Shown: positions 17,937 to 27,664 of the stretch, one piece after another
Layout: each line of letters opens with the position of its first letter
Numbering within the stretch: the first letter of the stretch is position 1
Source: Rhodobacteraceae bacterium HTCC2083
GTDB lineage: Bacteria; Pseudomonadota; Alphaproteobacteria; Rhodobacterales; Rhodobacteraceae
Assembly (NCBI GenBank): GCA_000156115.1
Contig: DS995276.1
Coordinates: 1,439,523 to 1,503,522, forward strand
Length of the DNA: 64,000 nucleotides
Direction of reading: 5' to 3'
Made by a program: the position numbers and the translations under genes
The notes under the pieces: generated by a model
The model's input: the letters and a program-made list of their open reading frames with translations, nothing else
Databases searched by the model: none
What the model was told of the DNA's origin: nothing

Positions 17937-19159
17937 AGCTGTCTACCTGTCATCAATTTTGGCAAATCGCCGGTCAGTCCAGCAGCTTCACGAATGAAGG
18001 TGCGGCGCAGGCTTGGGACAGAGTTCACGAGACCCATTCCCAGATCACGACCCATGCGTAGGATTGGATTATCATTAGAAAACAACCTGTTAAAAGTATC
18101 TGTTGCGATGGCGAGCGTGGCCGTGTCAAAGCGGCGCCACTGTTGATATCGCTCTAACACGAGGGGTGATCCGATGTCTTCACCGCGCCTTTGGGCAAGG
18201 GTCATTACCTCCACCAATGCAGCAACATCCCGCAATCCAGCGTTTAGCCCTTGCCCTGCAATCGGGTGAACACCATGCGCCGCATCGCCAATGAGGGCGA
18301 GGCGCTCTGCGATGAAGTTGTTCGCGATGGTGAGGTTCAAAGGGTAGGTAAATCGCTGACCCGCGAGCTTGATACCCCCCAGGAAATCGCCAAACGCGGG
18401 ACGCAAAGCGTCCAGATATTTCGCGTCAGGGAGCGCATGAATGCGTTTGGCCTTCACTTCTGTTTCGCTCCAAACAATAGAGCTGCGATTGCCTGTCAAA
18501 GGCAGGATCGCCAAAGGACCGGAGGGCATAAAGAACTGATGCGCAATTCCGTTGTGGGGCTTTTCATGCGAGATTGCGCAGACCAGCGCGGTCTGGCCAT
18601 AACCCCAACCCGTGCGTTTGATCTTTGCACGTTCGGCCGTGCCACTGCGGCGCCCGTCTGATCCAATAAGGACACGCCCGCGCAACGTTTCACCAGAGGC
18701 AAGCGTCACCACCGCACCAAGAGGCGATGTGTCTTGCGCAACTACGGTTTCGTTGTGGCGGAGTGTGATCAAAGGGTTCGCGTCCATTGCGTCCAAGAAA
18801 ACGTAGCGCAGATAGCGGTCTTCGACTAAGTAGCCCATCGGTCCTTCTTCAATTTCCGCGTGATCGAAATGCATGAAAAACGGTGAAGGCCCTTCGCCCG
18901 CACGCCCGTCGGTCACTTTGATTTCCAGCATGGGTTGAGCATCATCTGCCAAGCCATCCCAAAGACCAATCGCGCTCAACAGCCGTTGCGACGCGAGCGC
19001 TAAAGCATAAGAACGCCCGTCAAATTTGGGGTCCTTTCGCGTGTCCAAAGCCAACGCGTCAATCACGGTGCTGCTCAACCCGCCTTGCGCGGCTGCAAGC
19101 GCCAAAGCGGGGCCATTCAAGCCGCCACCTACAATAATAAGATCGCTAACTAACTTCAT
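17933..19159 (-). CDS. UbiH/UbiF/VisC/COQ6-type FAD-dependent monooxygenase
   Basis: A flavin hydroxylase of ubiquinone biosynthesis, about 408 residues from the start chosen here. The FAD fold is [19 protein letters not shown], the second motif [14 protein letters not shown], and the third [16 protein letters not shown], all in family order. I prefer ATG 19159 because the fold starts immediately. ATG 19195 is also possible, while the longest frame (19243) would overlap the divergent amidase gene. Which ring position it hydroxylates cannot be told. It is convergent with, and overlaps by 4 bp, the Trm112 gene. Confidence 0.92.
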   Translation of the reverse strand: MKLVSDLIIVGGGLNGPALALAAAQGGLSSTVIDALALDTRKDPKFDGRSYALALASQRLLSAIGLWDGLADDAQPMLEIKVTDGRAGEGPSPFFMHFDHAEIEEGPMGYLVEDRYLRYVFLDAMDANPLITLRHNETVVAQDTSPLGAVVTLASGETLRGRVLIGSDGRRSGTAERAKIKRTGWGYGQTALVCAISHEKPHNGIAHQFFMPSGPLAILPLTGNRSSIVWSETEVKAKRIHALPDAKYLDALRPAFGDFLGGIKLAGQRFTYPLNLTIANNFIAERLALIGDAAHGVHPIAGQGLNAGLRDVAALVEVMTLAQRRGEDIGSPLVLERYQQWRRFDTATLAIATDTFNRLFSNDNPILRMGRDLGMGLVNSVPSLRRTFIREAAGLTGDLPKLMTGRQL

Positions 19160-19237
19160 AGTTTTCGATATGGGTGCGCGCGCAGGATTGTCCATGCGCT
19201 TTGGTGTCGCTACCTTGCGACGAAAGGGAGAATAAAG

Positions 19238-20566
19238 ATGCAAGATTGGTTAAAGATGAGCGCCGCTGCGCTGGGCCGAGGAATTGAAGCGGGTGAGATT
19301 GATCCGGTTGATCTGGCGCAAACCTATCTTGATGCAGCGAGCGCCCATCCCATGAGTCATCGCATCTACGCGCGCCTCACGCCGGATCGCGCGATGGCTG
19401 AAGCCGCTGCCGCCAGCGCGCGTGCGAAAGCAGGTCAACGTCTGTCAGCGCTTGATGGTGTGCCGATCAGTTGGAAAGATCTTTTTGATACAGCAGGGAT
19501 TGCGACAGAAGCGGGCAGTGCATTGCTCAAGGATCGTGTCCCAAGCGCAGATGCGGAAGTTTTGCGCGTGTCCACGATGATGGGCACTGTTTGCATTGGC
19601 AAAACCCACATGAGCGAACTTGCCTTCTCTGGCCTTGGCTATAATCCAGTGACGGAAACGTCGCCTTGTGTGCATGATCCAGATACCGTGTCTGGTGGAT
19701 CGTCGTCAGGAGCGGCATCCTCTGTGGCTCATGATATTGCGCCCCTCGCGATTGGATCCGACACGGGTGGGTCTGTGCGTTTACCAGCGGTTTGGAATGA
19801 TTTGGTTGGCTTGAAGACTACGGCAGGACGGATTTCGTTGAAAGGTGTTGTGCCTTTGGTGAAAAGCTTTGACACGGTTGGGCCTTTGGCTCGCACGGTT
19901 GAAGATGCTGCGCTTGCGCTTGCTGCTTTGGAAGGAACAGTCGCGCCCGATTTGCGCGGAGCTAGTTTGAAAGATGCGCGCTTTGCGGTTTTGAAGACTT
20001 TGGCACTGGACGATTTGGAGCCTGAGCCGCGTGCTGCGTTTGAGGGGGCGGTTGCTAAACTAAAAGTCGCAGGCGCAGACATCGTCGAAATCGAAGCGCC
20101 TGAAGTGATCGAAGCGATCTCGCATGCGGGTCCGCTTTATCCTGGGGAAGCCTATGGCATGTGGCGCACCGAAATCGAAGCCAATCCTGGCGTTATGTTT
20201 CAGCAGGTCTTGGGCCGTTTCCGTGCTGGCGCAAATTTCTCTGCACCAGATTATGTCGCCGCTTGGGAAACGTTGAACGCGTTGCGTGAAACGTGGAACG
20301 CGCGCATCGCGGCATATGACGCTGTGCTTATCCCGTCATGCGCGATCTTGCCACCCAAGATTGCAGATCTGGAGGCGGATGAAGCGTTTTACGTGGAGCG
20401 AAACCTAACAGCGCTGCGCAATACGCGCATTGGCAACCTCATGGGATGTTGCGCGCTAACGCTGCCAACGGATGTGCCGAGCTGTGGCATCATGCTCAAC
20501 ACTTTGCCGATGCAAGAGGAACGTTTGCTGCGCATTGGAACCGCCGTAGAGGCCGCTTTGGCCTAA
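19238..20566 (+). CDS. Amidase-signature family hydrolase
   Basis: A 442-residue amidase-signature enzyme with the Ser-Ser-Lys triad. The lysine is in SWKDLFDTAG, the central glycine/serine loop is GGSSSGAAS, and the nucleophile region is GSDTGGSVRLPA. The family includes GatA and many catabolic amidases. With no gatB or gatC nearby, this is more likely a stand-alone amide hydrolase of unknown substrate. A GAAAGGGAG ribosome-binding site precedes the ATG. It is followed by an aminotransferase and ftsK in the same direction. Confidence 0.92.
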   Translation: MQDWLKMSAAALGRGIEAGEIDPVDLAQTYLDAASAHPMSHRIYARLTPDRAMAEAAAASARAKAGQRLSALDGVPISWKDLFDTAGIATEAGSALLKDRVPSADAEVLRVSTMMGTVCIGKTHMSELAFSGLGYNPVTETSPCVHDPDTVSGGSSSGAASSVAHDIAPLAIGSDTGGSVRLPAVWNDLVGLKTTAGRISLKGVVPLVKSFDTVGPLARTVEDAALALAALEGTVAPDLRGASLKDARFAVLKTLALDDLEPEPRAAFEGAVAKLKVAGADIVEIEAPEVIEAISHAGPLYPGEAYGMWRTEIEANPGVMFQQVLGRFRAGANFSAPDYVAAWETLNALRETWNARIAAYDAVLIPSCAILPPKIADLEADEAFYVERNLTALRNTRIGNLMGCCALTLPTDVPSCGIMLNTLPMQEERLLRIGTAVEAALA

Positions 20567-20676
20567 ATGCCACAAGTTGTTCTGAAACTTGCGATTTTTG
20601 TTGGACGTAAGGCACGCGCTTAGGTTACTTTAGAGTCAACGGGACGAATATGATCCCGATATTGAGGCACTAGAAT

Positions 20677-21855
20677 ATGTTTCCCGAGCGGTTTTCGAAC
20701 CTTCCGGCATACGCGTTTCCGCGTTTGCGTAGTCTATTGGATCATCACGAGCCGGGCGGCGACGTGGTGCATATGACTATTGGAGAACCGAAACATACCT
20801 TTCCTGACTGGGTTTCAGGGATTATCGCCGAAAACGCTGCAGGTTTTAACAAATACCCCCCGAATGATGGTACGCCCGAGTTGCAAGGCGCGATTGCCGA
20901 TTGGCTAAAGCGTCGTTTTGGGGCTGATGTTGATGCATCTAGCCAAGTGATGGCGCTGAACGGCACGCGCGAAGGCTTGTATAATGCTGCCATGGCGCTT
21001 TGCCCTGAAACAAAAAACGGTGTGCAGCCGATCGTTCTGACGCCCAACCCATTCTACCAAGTTTACATGATCGCAGCGATCTCCGTTGGCGCAGAACCTG
21101 TTTTCGTAAATGCGACGTCGGCGTCTGACCATTTGCCTGACTTTACGGCCTTGCCCGAGGATGTGTTGAAACGCACTTCTATCGCATACATGTGCTCGCC
21201 CGCGAACCCTCAAGGCACAGTCGCGTCGGAGCAGTTTTGGCGTGAACTTATCGCGCTTGCCGAACAGTATGACTTCCAGATTTTCGCGGATGAATGTTAT
21301 AGTGAGATATACCGCGATACGCCGCCTGTCAGCGCTTTGAAGGTCGCGCAGGATATGGGCGCCGACCCTGAGAGGGTCGTTGTGTTTCATTCACTTTCTA
21401 AACGCTCGAACCTGCCTGGCTTGCGTTCGGGTTTTGTGACTGGCGGCGCTGAAAGCATCAAACGTATAAAACAATTGCGCGCCTATTCTGGTGCGCCCTT
21501 GCCGCTGCCTTTGCAAAAGGCCGCTGAAAAAGCGTGGGCGGACGACACACACGTCGACGAAAACCGCGCGCTTTATCAGGAAAAATACCGCATCGCGGAT
21601 GAAATCTTTGCGAATGTGCAAGGTTATCAAGGGCCGGATGCCGGATTTTTCCTATGGTTACCTGTTGAAAATGGTGAAGAGGCGGCGCTGAAGCTCTGGA
21701 AAGAAACGGGCGTGCGCGTTTTGCCGGGTGAATATTTGAGCAAAGATACGGATCAGGGAAACCCTGGCCGCGAATACATTCGGGTCGCCATGGTGGCCCC
21801 AAAAGACGAAATGCAGCGGGGATTGATCCAAATCCGCGACTGTCTGTTCGCATAA
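20677..21855 (+). CDS. Class I/II aminotransferase, possibly N-succinyldiaminopimelate aminotransferase
   Basis: A 392-residue fold-type I PLP enzyme. It shows FPERFSNLPAYAFPRLRSLL at the start, VVHMTIGEPKH, the CSPANPQGTVAS substrate loop and the PLP lysine in HSLSKRSNLPGLRSGF. SLSKRSN-type sites are shared with DapC/succinyl-DAP aminotransferases of the lysine and peptidoglycan pathway, and dapB also lies in this window. That assignment is a suggestion, not proven. It ends 15 bp before ftsK and is probably co-transcribed with it. Confidence 0.88.
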   Translation: MFPERFSNLPAYAFPRLRSLLDHHEPGGDVVHMTIGEPKHTFPDWVSGIIAENAAGFNKYPPNDGTPELQGAIADWLKRRFGADVDASSQVMALNGTREGLYNAAMALCPETKNGVQPIVLTPNPFYQVYMIAAISVGAEPVFVNATSASDHLPDFTALPEDVLKRTSIAYMCSPANPQGTVASEQFWRELIALAEQYDFQIFADECYSEIYRDTPPVSALKVAQDMGADPERVVVFHSLSKRSNLPGLRSGFVTGGAESIKRIKQLRAYSGAPLPLPLQKAAEKAWADDTHVDENRALYQEKYRIADEIFANVQGYQGPDAGFFLWLPVENGEEAALKLWKETGVRVLPGEYLSKDTDQGNPGREYIRVAMVAPKDEMQRGLIQIRDCLFA

Positions 21856-21870
21856 TAAACGAGGTACGGG

Positions 21871-24800
21871 ATGGCATATCAAGCACGCGGACGTGATCCA
21901 CTTTTGGATAGCAACATGCAGGCCATGATTGAGAAACGCGGCAAAGAGATGATTGGCGCAGCGCTGATTGTTTTTGGTATTCTGGCCGCGATGGTCGTTG
22001 GGTCTTACACGCCGACGGACCCGAGTTGGCTGTCTGCGACAGATGCGCCTGTGCAAAATATGCTGGGTCAAATGGGGGCGTCGATTGCAGCACCCTTGTT
22101 CATGATTGTGGGCAAAGCGGCGTGGGTCATCCCCGTTGTTGCGTTTGGATGGGGTGTGCGTTTCATTCTACATCAAGGTGCAGATCGCGCGCTGGGCCGT
22201 TTGATCTTTTTGCCGATTGCTGTGGTTGTTTGCGCAGTTTACGCGTCCTCGTTGCTACCGGGTGCCGCTTGGGCGCATACGTTTGGTTTGGGCGGTTTGT
22301 TTGGCGACACTGTGCTTGGCGCGTTCTTGACGTTCCTGCCGTTCAGCGCGGCCTTCGGCCTTAAGCTGATCGCGCTGCTTTTGGCCGTAGGGTCGATTAG
22401 TATCCTTGGTTTTGTTTTGGGCGTCACACGATATGAGCTCAAAGAAGGCGCGCGTTTCCTCGCTATTGGCGTGGTCGTGACTTACGTCATGGCGATGCGT
22501 TTGATCGGCAAGGGTGCAAAAGGCGCGGTTAGTGCGGCTGGCACTATGCAAGCGCGCCAAACTGAGAAGCGAGAAGCCCTTCGCGCAGAAGATGAAGCCC
22601 GCGCTGCACGTCGTTTGGCTGATGAGCCGCCAATGAGTTATGCGGCGCCCGAACCTGTGCAAGAGGCAGTTTTTGAAGAGCCGGAACAGACACCAGCGCT
22701 AGTGCCCGAAAAAGAGAAGATTGGCCTGCTCGCGCGGATGCCATCTTTGATCAAGCGCGCAGAGCCTTTGCCAGAGCCAGAGCTGGTAGAATACGAGCAA
22801 AGCGAAAACTACGCGCAAATGCCAACGGATGATCGCATCAAAAGTAAGATTTCTGACGTGATCAAAAGCCGCGCGCGCAATCACATGGTGACGCAACCGC
22901 CGCAAACGTCACATCCTGCAAAGGCACGTGGTCGTGGTCCGACGCCGCTTGTTGTCGATACGGCTCAACCGAATATGCGCGTTGAACCACCGATAAGCGC
23001 TACTTTGATTGCGCAACCTGCAGTGGACGCTGCAGCGACAAGCGGGGCGTTGGCGTTCAGTTCTGCGCGGATGGAACCTGTGGAGATGCCGCCGGTTGAC
23101 GCGCCGCTTATAGCAGAACCCGCACCGCAAGCCCCTGCTTTCTTGAGCGCGTCCTTCCGAACGCAACCGCCTTTGGAACAACCTGTTCCGCAAGAGCAAA
23201 TGTCAATGATGCCAAGGTCTTACGGGCCAGAGCCTGTCGTGGAACCTGCGCACCAGCCAGAGGCAACGGCCTTTGATGCGATGCCGTCAGAGCATCTTTT
23301 GCAGTCTGAATTTGTCGACAAACCAAGCTTTGAAAGTGCGCCAGTGGTCGATGAATTGGCGATGGCCAGCTATGCCCCTGTCATGGATATTCCGACGCCA
23401 GAGTCGAAAAGTGTTGTGCAACACACGCCGCGCAAGCCAGTGCTGCCGTCCACGCGGGCAAAGGCAGAGGCGCAACCAACGTTGAAGTTCGCTGATAGCG
23501 CGGCAGCATTTGAATTGCCTCCTTTGAACCTTTTGGAAAGCCCGATTGAAGTTCAGCGCCACCACCTGAGCGACGAGGCGCTCGAAGAAAACGCGCGTAT
23601 GCTTGAGGCGGTGCTTGATGATTACGGTGTCAAAGGTGAGATCGTTTCGGTCCGTCCGGGCCCAGTCGTGACTATGTACGAGCTTGAGCCAGCGCCGGGT
23701 CTAAAAGCGTCTCGCGTGATTGGTCTGTCTGACGATATTGCGCGCTCTATGTCTGCGCTTTCTGCACGTGTGTCTACTGTGCCGGGCCGTTCCGTCATTG
23801 GTATCGAACTGCCCAATGAAAACCGCGAGAAAGTGGTTCTGCGCGAAATTTTGTCGTCGCGTGATTTTGGCGATGGCCAGCAAAAGCTTCCGCTTGCGCT
23901 TGGCAAAGATATCGGTGGCGATCCTATCGTCGCGAACTTGGCCAAGATGCCCCATCTTTTGATCGCGGGTACGACGGGCTCTGGTAAGTCTGTGGCGATC
24001 AACACGATGATCTTGTCATTGCTTTACAAACTCACACCTGAAGAATGCCGCCTGATCATGATCGACCCAAAGATGTTGGAACTCTCCGTTTATGACGGCA
24101 TTCCGCATCTTCTTTCTCCTGTCGTGACCGACCCGAAAAAGGCGGTTGTCGCGTTGAAGTGGACCGTGGGCGAGATGGAAGAGCGCTATCGCAAGATGTC
24201 CAAAATGGGCGTGCGTAATATTGATGGCTATAACTCTCGCGTCGACGATGCATTGAAAAAGAACGAAATGTTCTCGCGCACTGTGCAAACTGGTTTTGAC
24301 GATGAGACAGGCGAACCAATCTTTGAAACGGAAGAGACGCAGCCGGAGAAAATGCCCTATATCGTCGTCGTAGTTGACGAAATGGCGGACCTGATGATGG
24401 TTGCGGGCAAGGAAATCGAAGCTTGTATTCAACGTCTCGCGCAGATGGCGCGTGCCTCTGGTATTCACTTGATCATGGCCACACAGCGTCCGTCTGTTGA
24501 TGTCATCACGGGTACGATCAAGGCCAACTTCCCAACACGCATTTCGTTCCAAGTAACCTCGAAAATCGATAGCCGTACGATCCTTGGTGAAATGGGTGCG
24601 GAGCAATTGTTGGGCATGGGTGACATGCTTTACATGGCGGGTGGCGCGAAGATTACGCGGTGCCATGGTCCGTTTGTGAGCGATGAAGAAGTCGAAGAAA
24701 TTGTGAATCACCTCAAGGCTTATGGCCCACCAAACTATATGAGTGGTGTTGTTGATGGTCCTTCAGATGATACGGCCGGTAGCATCGACACGGTTCTGGG

Positions 24801-25017
24801 GCTTGGCGGCAATACTGATGGCGAAGATGCGCTTTATGACACGGCCGTTGCGATTGTGGTTAAGGATCGTAAGTGCTCGACCTCTTATATTCAGCGCAAA
24901 TTGGCGATTGGCTACAACAAGGCTGCGCGTTTGGTTGAACAAATGGAAGATCAGGGGCTCGTTTCCCCTGCAAACCATGTGGGTAAGCGTGAAATACTGG
25001 TGCCAGAAGCGCAATAA
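21871..25017 (+). CDS. ftsK: DNA translocase FtsK
   Basis: A 1048-residue divisome DNA pump that clears and resolves chromosomes at the septum. The N-terminal 210 residues hold four membrane segments. A proline/glutamine-rich linker of about 330 residues follows. The RecA-like motor begins with [19 protein letters not shown] and carries Walker [12 protein letters not shown] near residue 700 and Walker [13 protein letters not shown] near residue 832. The last 65 residues are the gamma winged helix ([20 protein letters not shown]) that reads KOPS and contacts XerD. It is full length and intact. Confidence 0.98.
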   Translation: MAYQARGRDPLLDSNMQAMIEKRGKEMIGAALIVFGILAAMVVGSYTPTDPSWLSATDAPVQNMLGQMGASIAAPLFMIVGKAAWVIPVVAFGWGVRFILHQGADRALGRLIFLPIAVVVCAVYASSLLPGAAWAHTFGLGGLFGDTVLGAFLTFLPFSAAFGLKLIALLLAVGSISILGFVLGVTRYELKEGARFLAIGVVVTYVMAMRLIGKGAKGAVSAAGTMQARQTEKREALRAEDEARAARRLADEPPMSYAAPEPVQEAVFEEPEQTPALVPEKEKIGLLARMPSLIKRAEPLPEPELVEYEQSENYAQMPTDDRIKSKISDVIKSRARNHMVTQPPQTSHPAKARGRGPTPLVVDTAQPNMRVEPPISATLIAQPAVDAAATSGALAFSSARMEPVEMPPVDAPLIAEPAPQAPAFLSASFRTQPPLEQPVPQEQMSMMPRSYGPEPVVEPAHQPEATAFDAMPSEHLLQSEFVDKPSFESAPVVDELAMASYAPVMDIPTPESKSVVQHTPRKPVLPSTRAKAEAQPTLKFADSAAAFELPPLNLLESPIEVQRHHLSDEALEENARMLEAVLDDYGVKGEIVSVRPGPVVTMYELEPAPGLKASRVIGLSDDIARSMSALSARVSTVPGRSVIGIELPNENREKVVLREILSSRDFGDGQQKLPLALGKDIGGDPIVANLAKMPHLLIAGTTGSGKSVAINTMILSLLYKLTPEECRLIMIDPKMLELSVYDGIPHLLSPVVTDPKKAVVALKWTVGEMEERYRKMSKMGVRNIDGYNSRVDDALKKNEMFSRTVQTGFDDETGEPIFETEETQPEKMPYIVVVVDEMADLMMVAGKEIEACIQRLAQMARASGIHLIMATQRPSVDVITGTIKANFPTRISFQVTSKIDSRTILGEMGAEQLLGMGDMLYMAGGAKITRCHGPFVSDEEVEEIVNHLKAYGPPNYMSGVVDGPSDDTAGSIDTVLGLGGNTDGEDALYDTAVAIVVKDRKCSTSYIQRKLAIGYNKAARLVEQMEDQGLVSPANHVGKREILVPEAQ

Positions 25018-25095
25018 TGGCGATCCTTTGCTGCTCTCACCTTTGTGAGGGTCGCGTGGGGTGTACCCTTTGCTAAGAATGGTTAAGTGATATTC

Positions 25096-25701
25096 ATGAA
25101 GATTTGGAAAGCCCTCCCCGCCGCTGCGATTTTACTCGCAACTGCAGTGCCCGTTGCGGCAGAGAAGATATCGCTGAATGCGCTTTCGCGTTATCTGAAC
25201 CAACTCAGCACAGCCAAGGGCGCGTTCACGCAAGTGAATGACGATGGCACGATTTCGACTGGGACCATTTTTATTAAACGTCCGGGTCGTATTCGGTTCG
25301 AGTATAACCCACCAGAGAAAGCGCTGGTTCTGGCCAGCGGTGGCACTGTGGTTATTTATGATCCCAAGACTAATGAGCCGCCAGAGAGTTATCCTTTGGC
25401 GCGCACGCCCTTGTCGATCATCTTGGCGAAGAACGTAAATCTATCGCGTGCCAAAATGGTCGTGGGTCATACCGCGGATGACAAATCCACCACCGTCAAA
25501 GCGCAAGATCCCGAGCATCCCGAATATGGTAACATCGAACTTGTGTTCACGTCTAATCCGATAGAGCTGCGCCAATGGGTCATCAATGATGACGCAGGAA
25601 TCCGCACGACCGTGATATTAGGCGAGTTGGATAAGAAAGCGCGGATGAACAACACGCTGTTCAACCCTGAATTTGCGCTTCCTCAAGGAAGTGACCGTTA
25701 A
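25096..25701 (+). CDS. lolA: Outer-membrane lipoprotein carrier protein LolA
   Basis: A periplasmic chaperone of about 201 residues that ferries lipoproteins from LolCDE to the outer membrane. The signal peptide is KIWKALPAAAILLATAVPVA followed by AEKISL. The half-barrel core includes LSTAKGAFTQVNDDG, FIKRPGRIRFEYNPP and LRQWVINDDAGIRTTV. An in-frame GTG at 25087 could add three residues; ATG 25096 begins a standard signal peptide. It follows ftsK by 78 bp, the usual order in Rhodobacterales. Its 3' end overlaps the convergent transglycosylase gene by 4 bp. Confidence 0.94.
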   Translation: MKIWKALPAAAILLATAVPVAAEKISLNALSRYLNQLSTAKGAFTQVNDDGTISTGTIFIKRPGRIRFEYNPPEKALVLASGGTVVIYDPKTNEPPESYPLARTPLSIILAKNVNLSRAKMVVGHTADDKSTTVKAQDPEHPEYGNIELVFTSNPIELRQWVINDDAGIRTTVILGELDKKARMNNTLFNPEFALPQGSDR

Positions 25702-26285
25702 ACGCGGCACCCCTGAAGTTGATTACGATATTTGTAAGAGCGCTCGTCGATTTCGCCGGCAATACGCATAAGCCATGATTTGCCGTAGAACGATCCACGT
25801 TTGTAACCCGTATGACCCTCATGGTAGGCTAAATACTGGTTGCGCGCGTCATTCAACGAAATGCCATTTCGCTGCTTTGAGCGGTTCATGTACCAACCCA
25901 TAAAGTCCGACGCATCCGCGATCCGATCACGTTTGGCATAGCGGCGGCCCTGATCGACTTGATACTCTTTCCAAGTGGCATCAAGAGCTTGAGCATACCC
26001 ATAAGCAGAGCTTTGCCGCCCCATTGGAATAACGCCAAGCGTGTATTTCAAAGGTGTGCGGGCATCGCCCTTAAATTTGCTTTCTTGATACATCGCAGCC
26101 ATCTGAACGTGCACAGGCACGCCCCATTTCCGCTCTGTCTTGCGGAAGGCTTTCATGTATTCGGGACGCTGCTGCGCAATGCTGCAGGCGTTATCAAGGT
26201 TTCGTGGCGCTGACGACTTATTGCCGCCTCCACCGCAAGATGCGACCAGGGTCAAAATTACCAGGGCGCGAAAGAATCTGCTCAT
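25698..26285 (-). CDS. Transglycosylase SLT-domain lipoprotein
   Basis: A 195-residue predicted lipoprotein with lipobox TLVASC (Cys17). The lysozyme-like domain shows the catalytic glutamate in MAAMYQESKFKGDAR near residue 68. SSAYGYAQALDATWKEY and YLAYHEGHTGYKRG, the typical motif blocks of lytic transglycosylases, follow. It should cleave peptidoglycan glycan strands from the periplasmic face of a membrane. It is convergent with lolA and stands alone on its strand. Confidence 0.9.
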   Translation of the reverse strand: MSRFFRALVILTLVASCGGGGNKSSAPRNLDNACSIAQQRPEYMKAFRKTERKWGVPVHVQMAAMYQESKFKGDARTPLKYTLGVIPMGRQSSAYGYAQALDATWKEYQVDQGRRYAKRDRIADASDFMGWYMNRSKQRNGISLNDARNQYLAYHEGHTGYKRGSFYGKSWLMRIAGEIDERSYKYRNQLQGCRV

Positions 26286-26371
26286 ATGCCTCTCGCTTTT
26301 TATTACTTGTTTTTTCTGATTTTAGCGCAAATTTGAGAATTGCAAAATGACTTTCGCTTGAGGCGAACTGA

Positions 26372-27280
26372 CTACAGCAGAAAAGCGAGCAACAGCGGTA
26401 TTGCGGCAACGGACATCAGGGTAGAAACGACGACCAGACCTGCGACCGCATCCGCATCGCCGCCATATTTTTGGGCTAGCAAGTACGCGGTGACAGCAAC
26501 GGGGGTAGCCGTTTGGAGCACAAGAACGGCGAGTGGGATGTCGCTGAGACCAAGTGCTGTGCCGACTGCCAAAGCCACGCCTGCACAAACGCCGTATTTT
26601 ACGAAAGTGAGGAAGAAGGCTTGTCCTATGCGTCCGGGTTTCAGCCGCGCGACCGCCACGCCAAGGGTGATGAGCATCATCGGAATCGCCATTTGCCCAA
26701 CCAATTCGAGTGTGTTGGTTAAGAAATCAGGCGTGCGCCAATCTTGCCAGAGAAACAAAGTACCAAGCAAGGTCGCGCCAACCATCGGCTCTTTCAGCGC
26801 TCTCATCAAACTACCGCCGCCTGAGACAATCCAGATACCAAATGTGAATGAGAGGATTGCGGATACGGCAAAAATAACCATTGCATAGCTTAGCCCTTCG
26901 GCCCCGAACGCAAATAGTGCAAGCGGTAAGCCAAGGTTACCAGTATTGCCGAACGTAAAGGGCGCAAGATAGGTTTGTTGCCGCATGTTCAGCACCCAAA
27001 ACCCGAGCGCACCGATGGCAGCAATTGCGCCATGCGCCAAGATGCTGGCCATCAAAAGCGTGGTTAATGCACTTGGATCAATCTCGGTTTTCATTAAAGC
27101 TGTGAAAATCAAACAGGGCACCGCGAGGGTCATGGCAAGACGTGTCACAAATTCCACGCGGTACTCAAATCCAAGTTTGACCCAGCTGAACCCGATTAAC
27201 GCCAATAGAAACACGGGTGCGACGATTTCCAGCACTGTCACAAAGATGATCACAAACTGTTTCCCTGAATTTAGGCCCAA
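26372..27280 (-). CDS. AEC (auxin efflux carrier) family transporter
   Basis: A 302-residue inner-membrane protein with about ten hydrophobic segments. EIVAPVFLLALIGFSWV at the start, LAMTLAVPCLIFTAL, and the NTGNLGLPLALFAFG half-way break are characteristic of the AEC/PIN-like family. Bacterial members move malate, malonate or other small organic anions; the substrate here is unknown. It is a single gene, divergent from hspQ with 57 bp between the two. Confidence 0.9.
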   Translation of the reverse strand: MGLNSGKQFVIIFVTVLEIVAPVFLLALIGFSWVKLGFEYRVEFVTRLAMTLAVPCLIFTALMKTEIDPSALTTLLMASILAHGAIAAIGALGFWVLNMRQQTYLAPFTFGNTGNLGLPLALFAFGAEGLSYAMVIFAVSAILSFTFGIWIVSGGGSLMRALKEPMVGATLLGTLFLWQDWRTPDFLTNTLELVGQMAIPMMLITLGVAVARLKPGRIGQAFFLTFVKYGVCAGVALAVGTALGLSDIPLAVLVLQTATPVAVTAYLLAQKYGGDADAVAGLVVVSTLMSVAAIPLLLAFLL

Positions 27281-27337
27281 AAATTGGACAAGACGCCCTT
27301 GAATTGGGTACTAACCAAATGTAGGAGCTGCAATGCA

Positions 27338-27664
27338 ATGATTATATCGCATTCAAAATATCACCTCGGTCAGATCGTCCGACACAAGAAACATCCCTTC
27401 CGAGGCGTGGTTTTTGATGTCGATCCGACGTTCAGCAATACCGAAGAATGGTATGATGCGATTCCTGAGGACAGCCGCCCCAAGCGCGAACAACCGTATT
27501 ATCACCTGCTCGCGGAAAACGATCAAAGCTACTACGTGGCCTATGTGTCGGAGCAGAATTTGATTGCGGATTATTCGGGTGAACCTGTGGATCATCCAGA
27601 TATCGAGGACCTGTTTGGCCCCATCGAAGACGGGACCTATCCTTTGCATTTCCAGCTAAACTAA
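27338..27664 (+). CDS. hspQ: Heat shock protein HspQ (YccV-like)
   Basis: A 108-residue protein of the HspQ/hemimethylated-DNA-binding family. I set the start at ATG 27338 because AGGAG lies at 27323-27327 and the conserved sequence begins there (SKYHLGQIVRHKKHPFRGVVFDVDP). EQPYYHLLAENDQ and YVSEQNLI follow. In E. coli HspQ modulates degradation of DnaA and acts as a Lon specificity enhancer; in alphaproteobacteria the role is inferred only. Its stop overlaps the convergent gamma-glutamyltransferase gene by 4 bp. Confidence 0.94.
   Translation: MIISHSKYHLGQIVRHKKHPFRGVVFDVDPTFSNTEEWYDAIPEDSRPKREQPYYHLLAENDQSYYVAYVSEQNLIADYSGEPVDHPDIEDLFGPIEDGTYPLHFQLN

Noticed and set aside
19160-19243. Longer N-terminus for the UbiH-type gene
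   Set aside because: It would overlap the start of the divergent amidase gene, and the FAD fold begins at residue 4 from ATG 19159.
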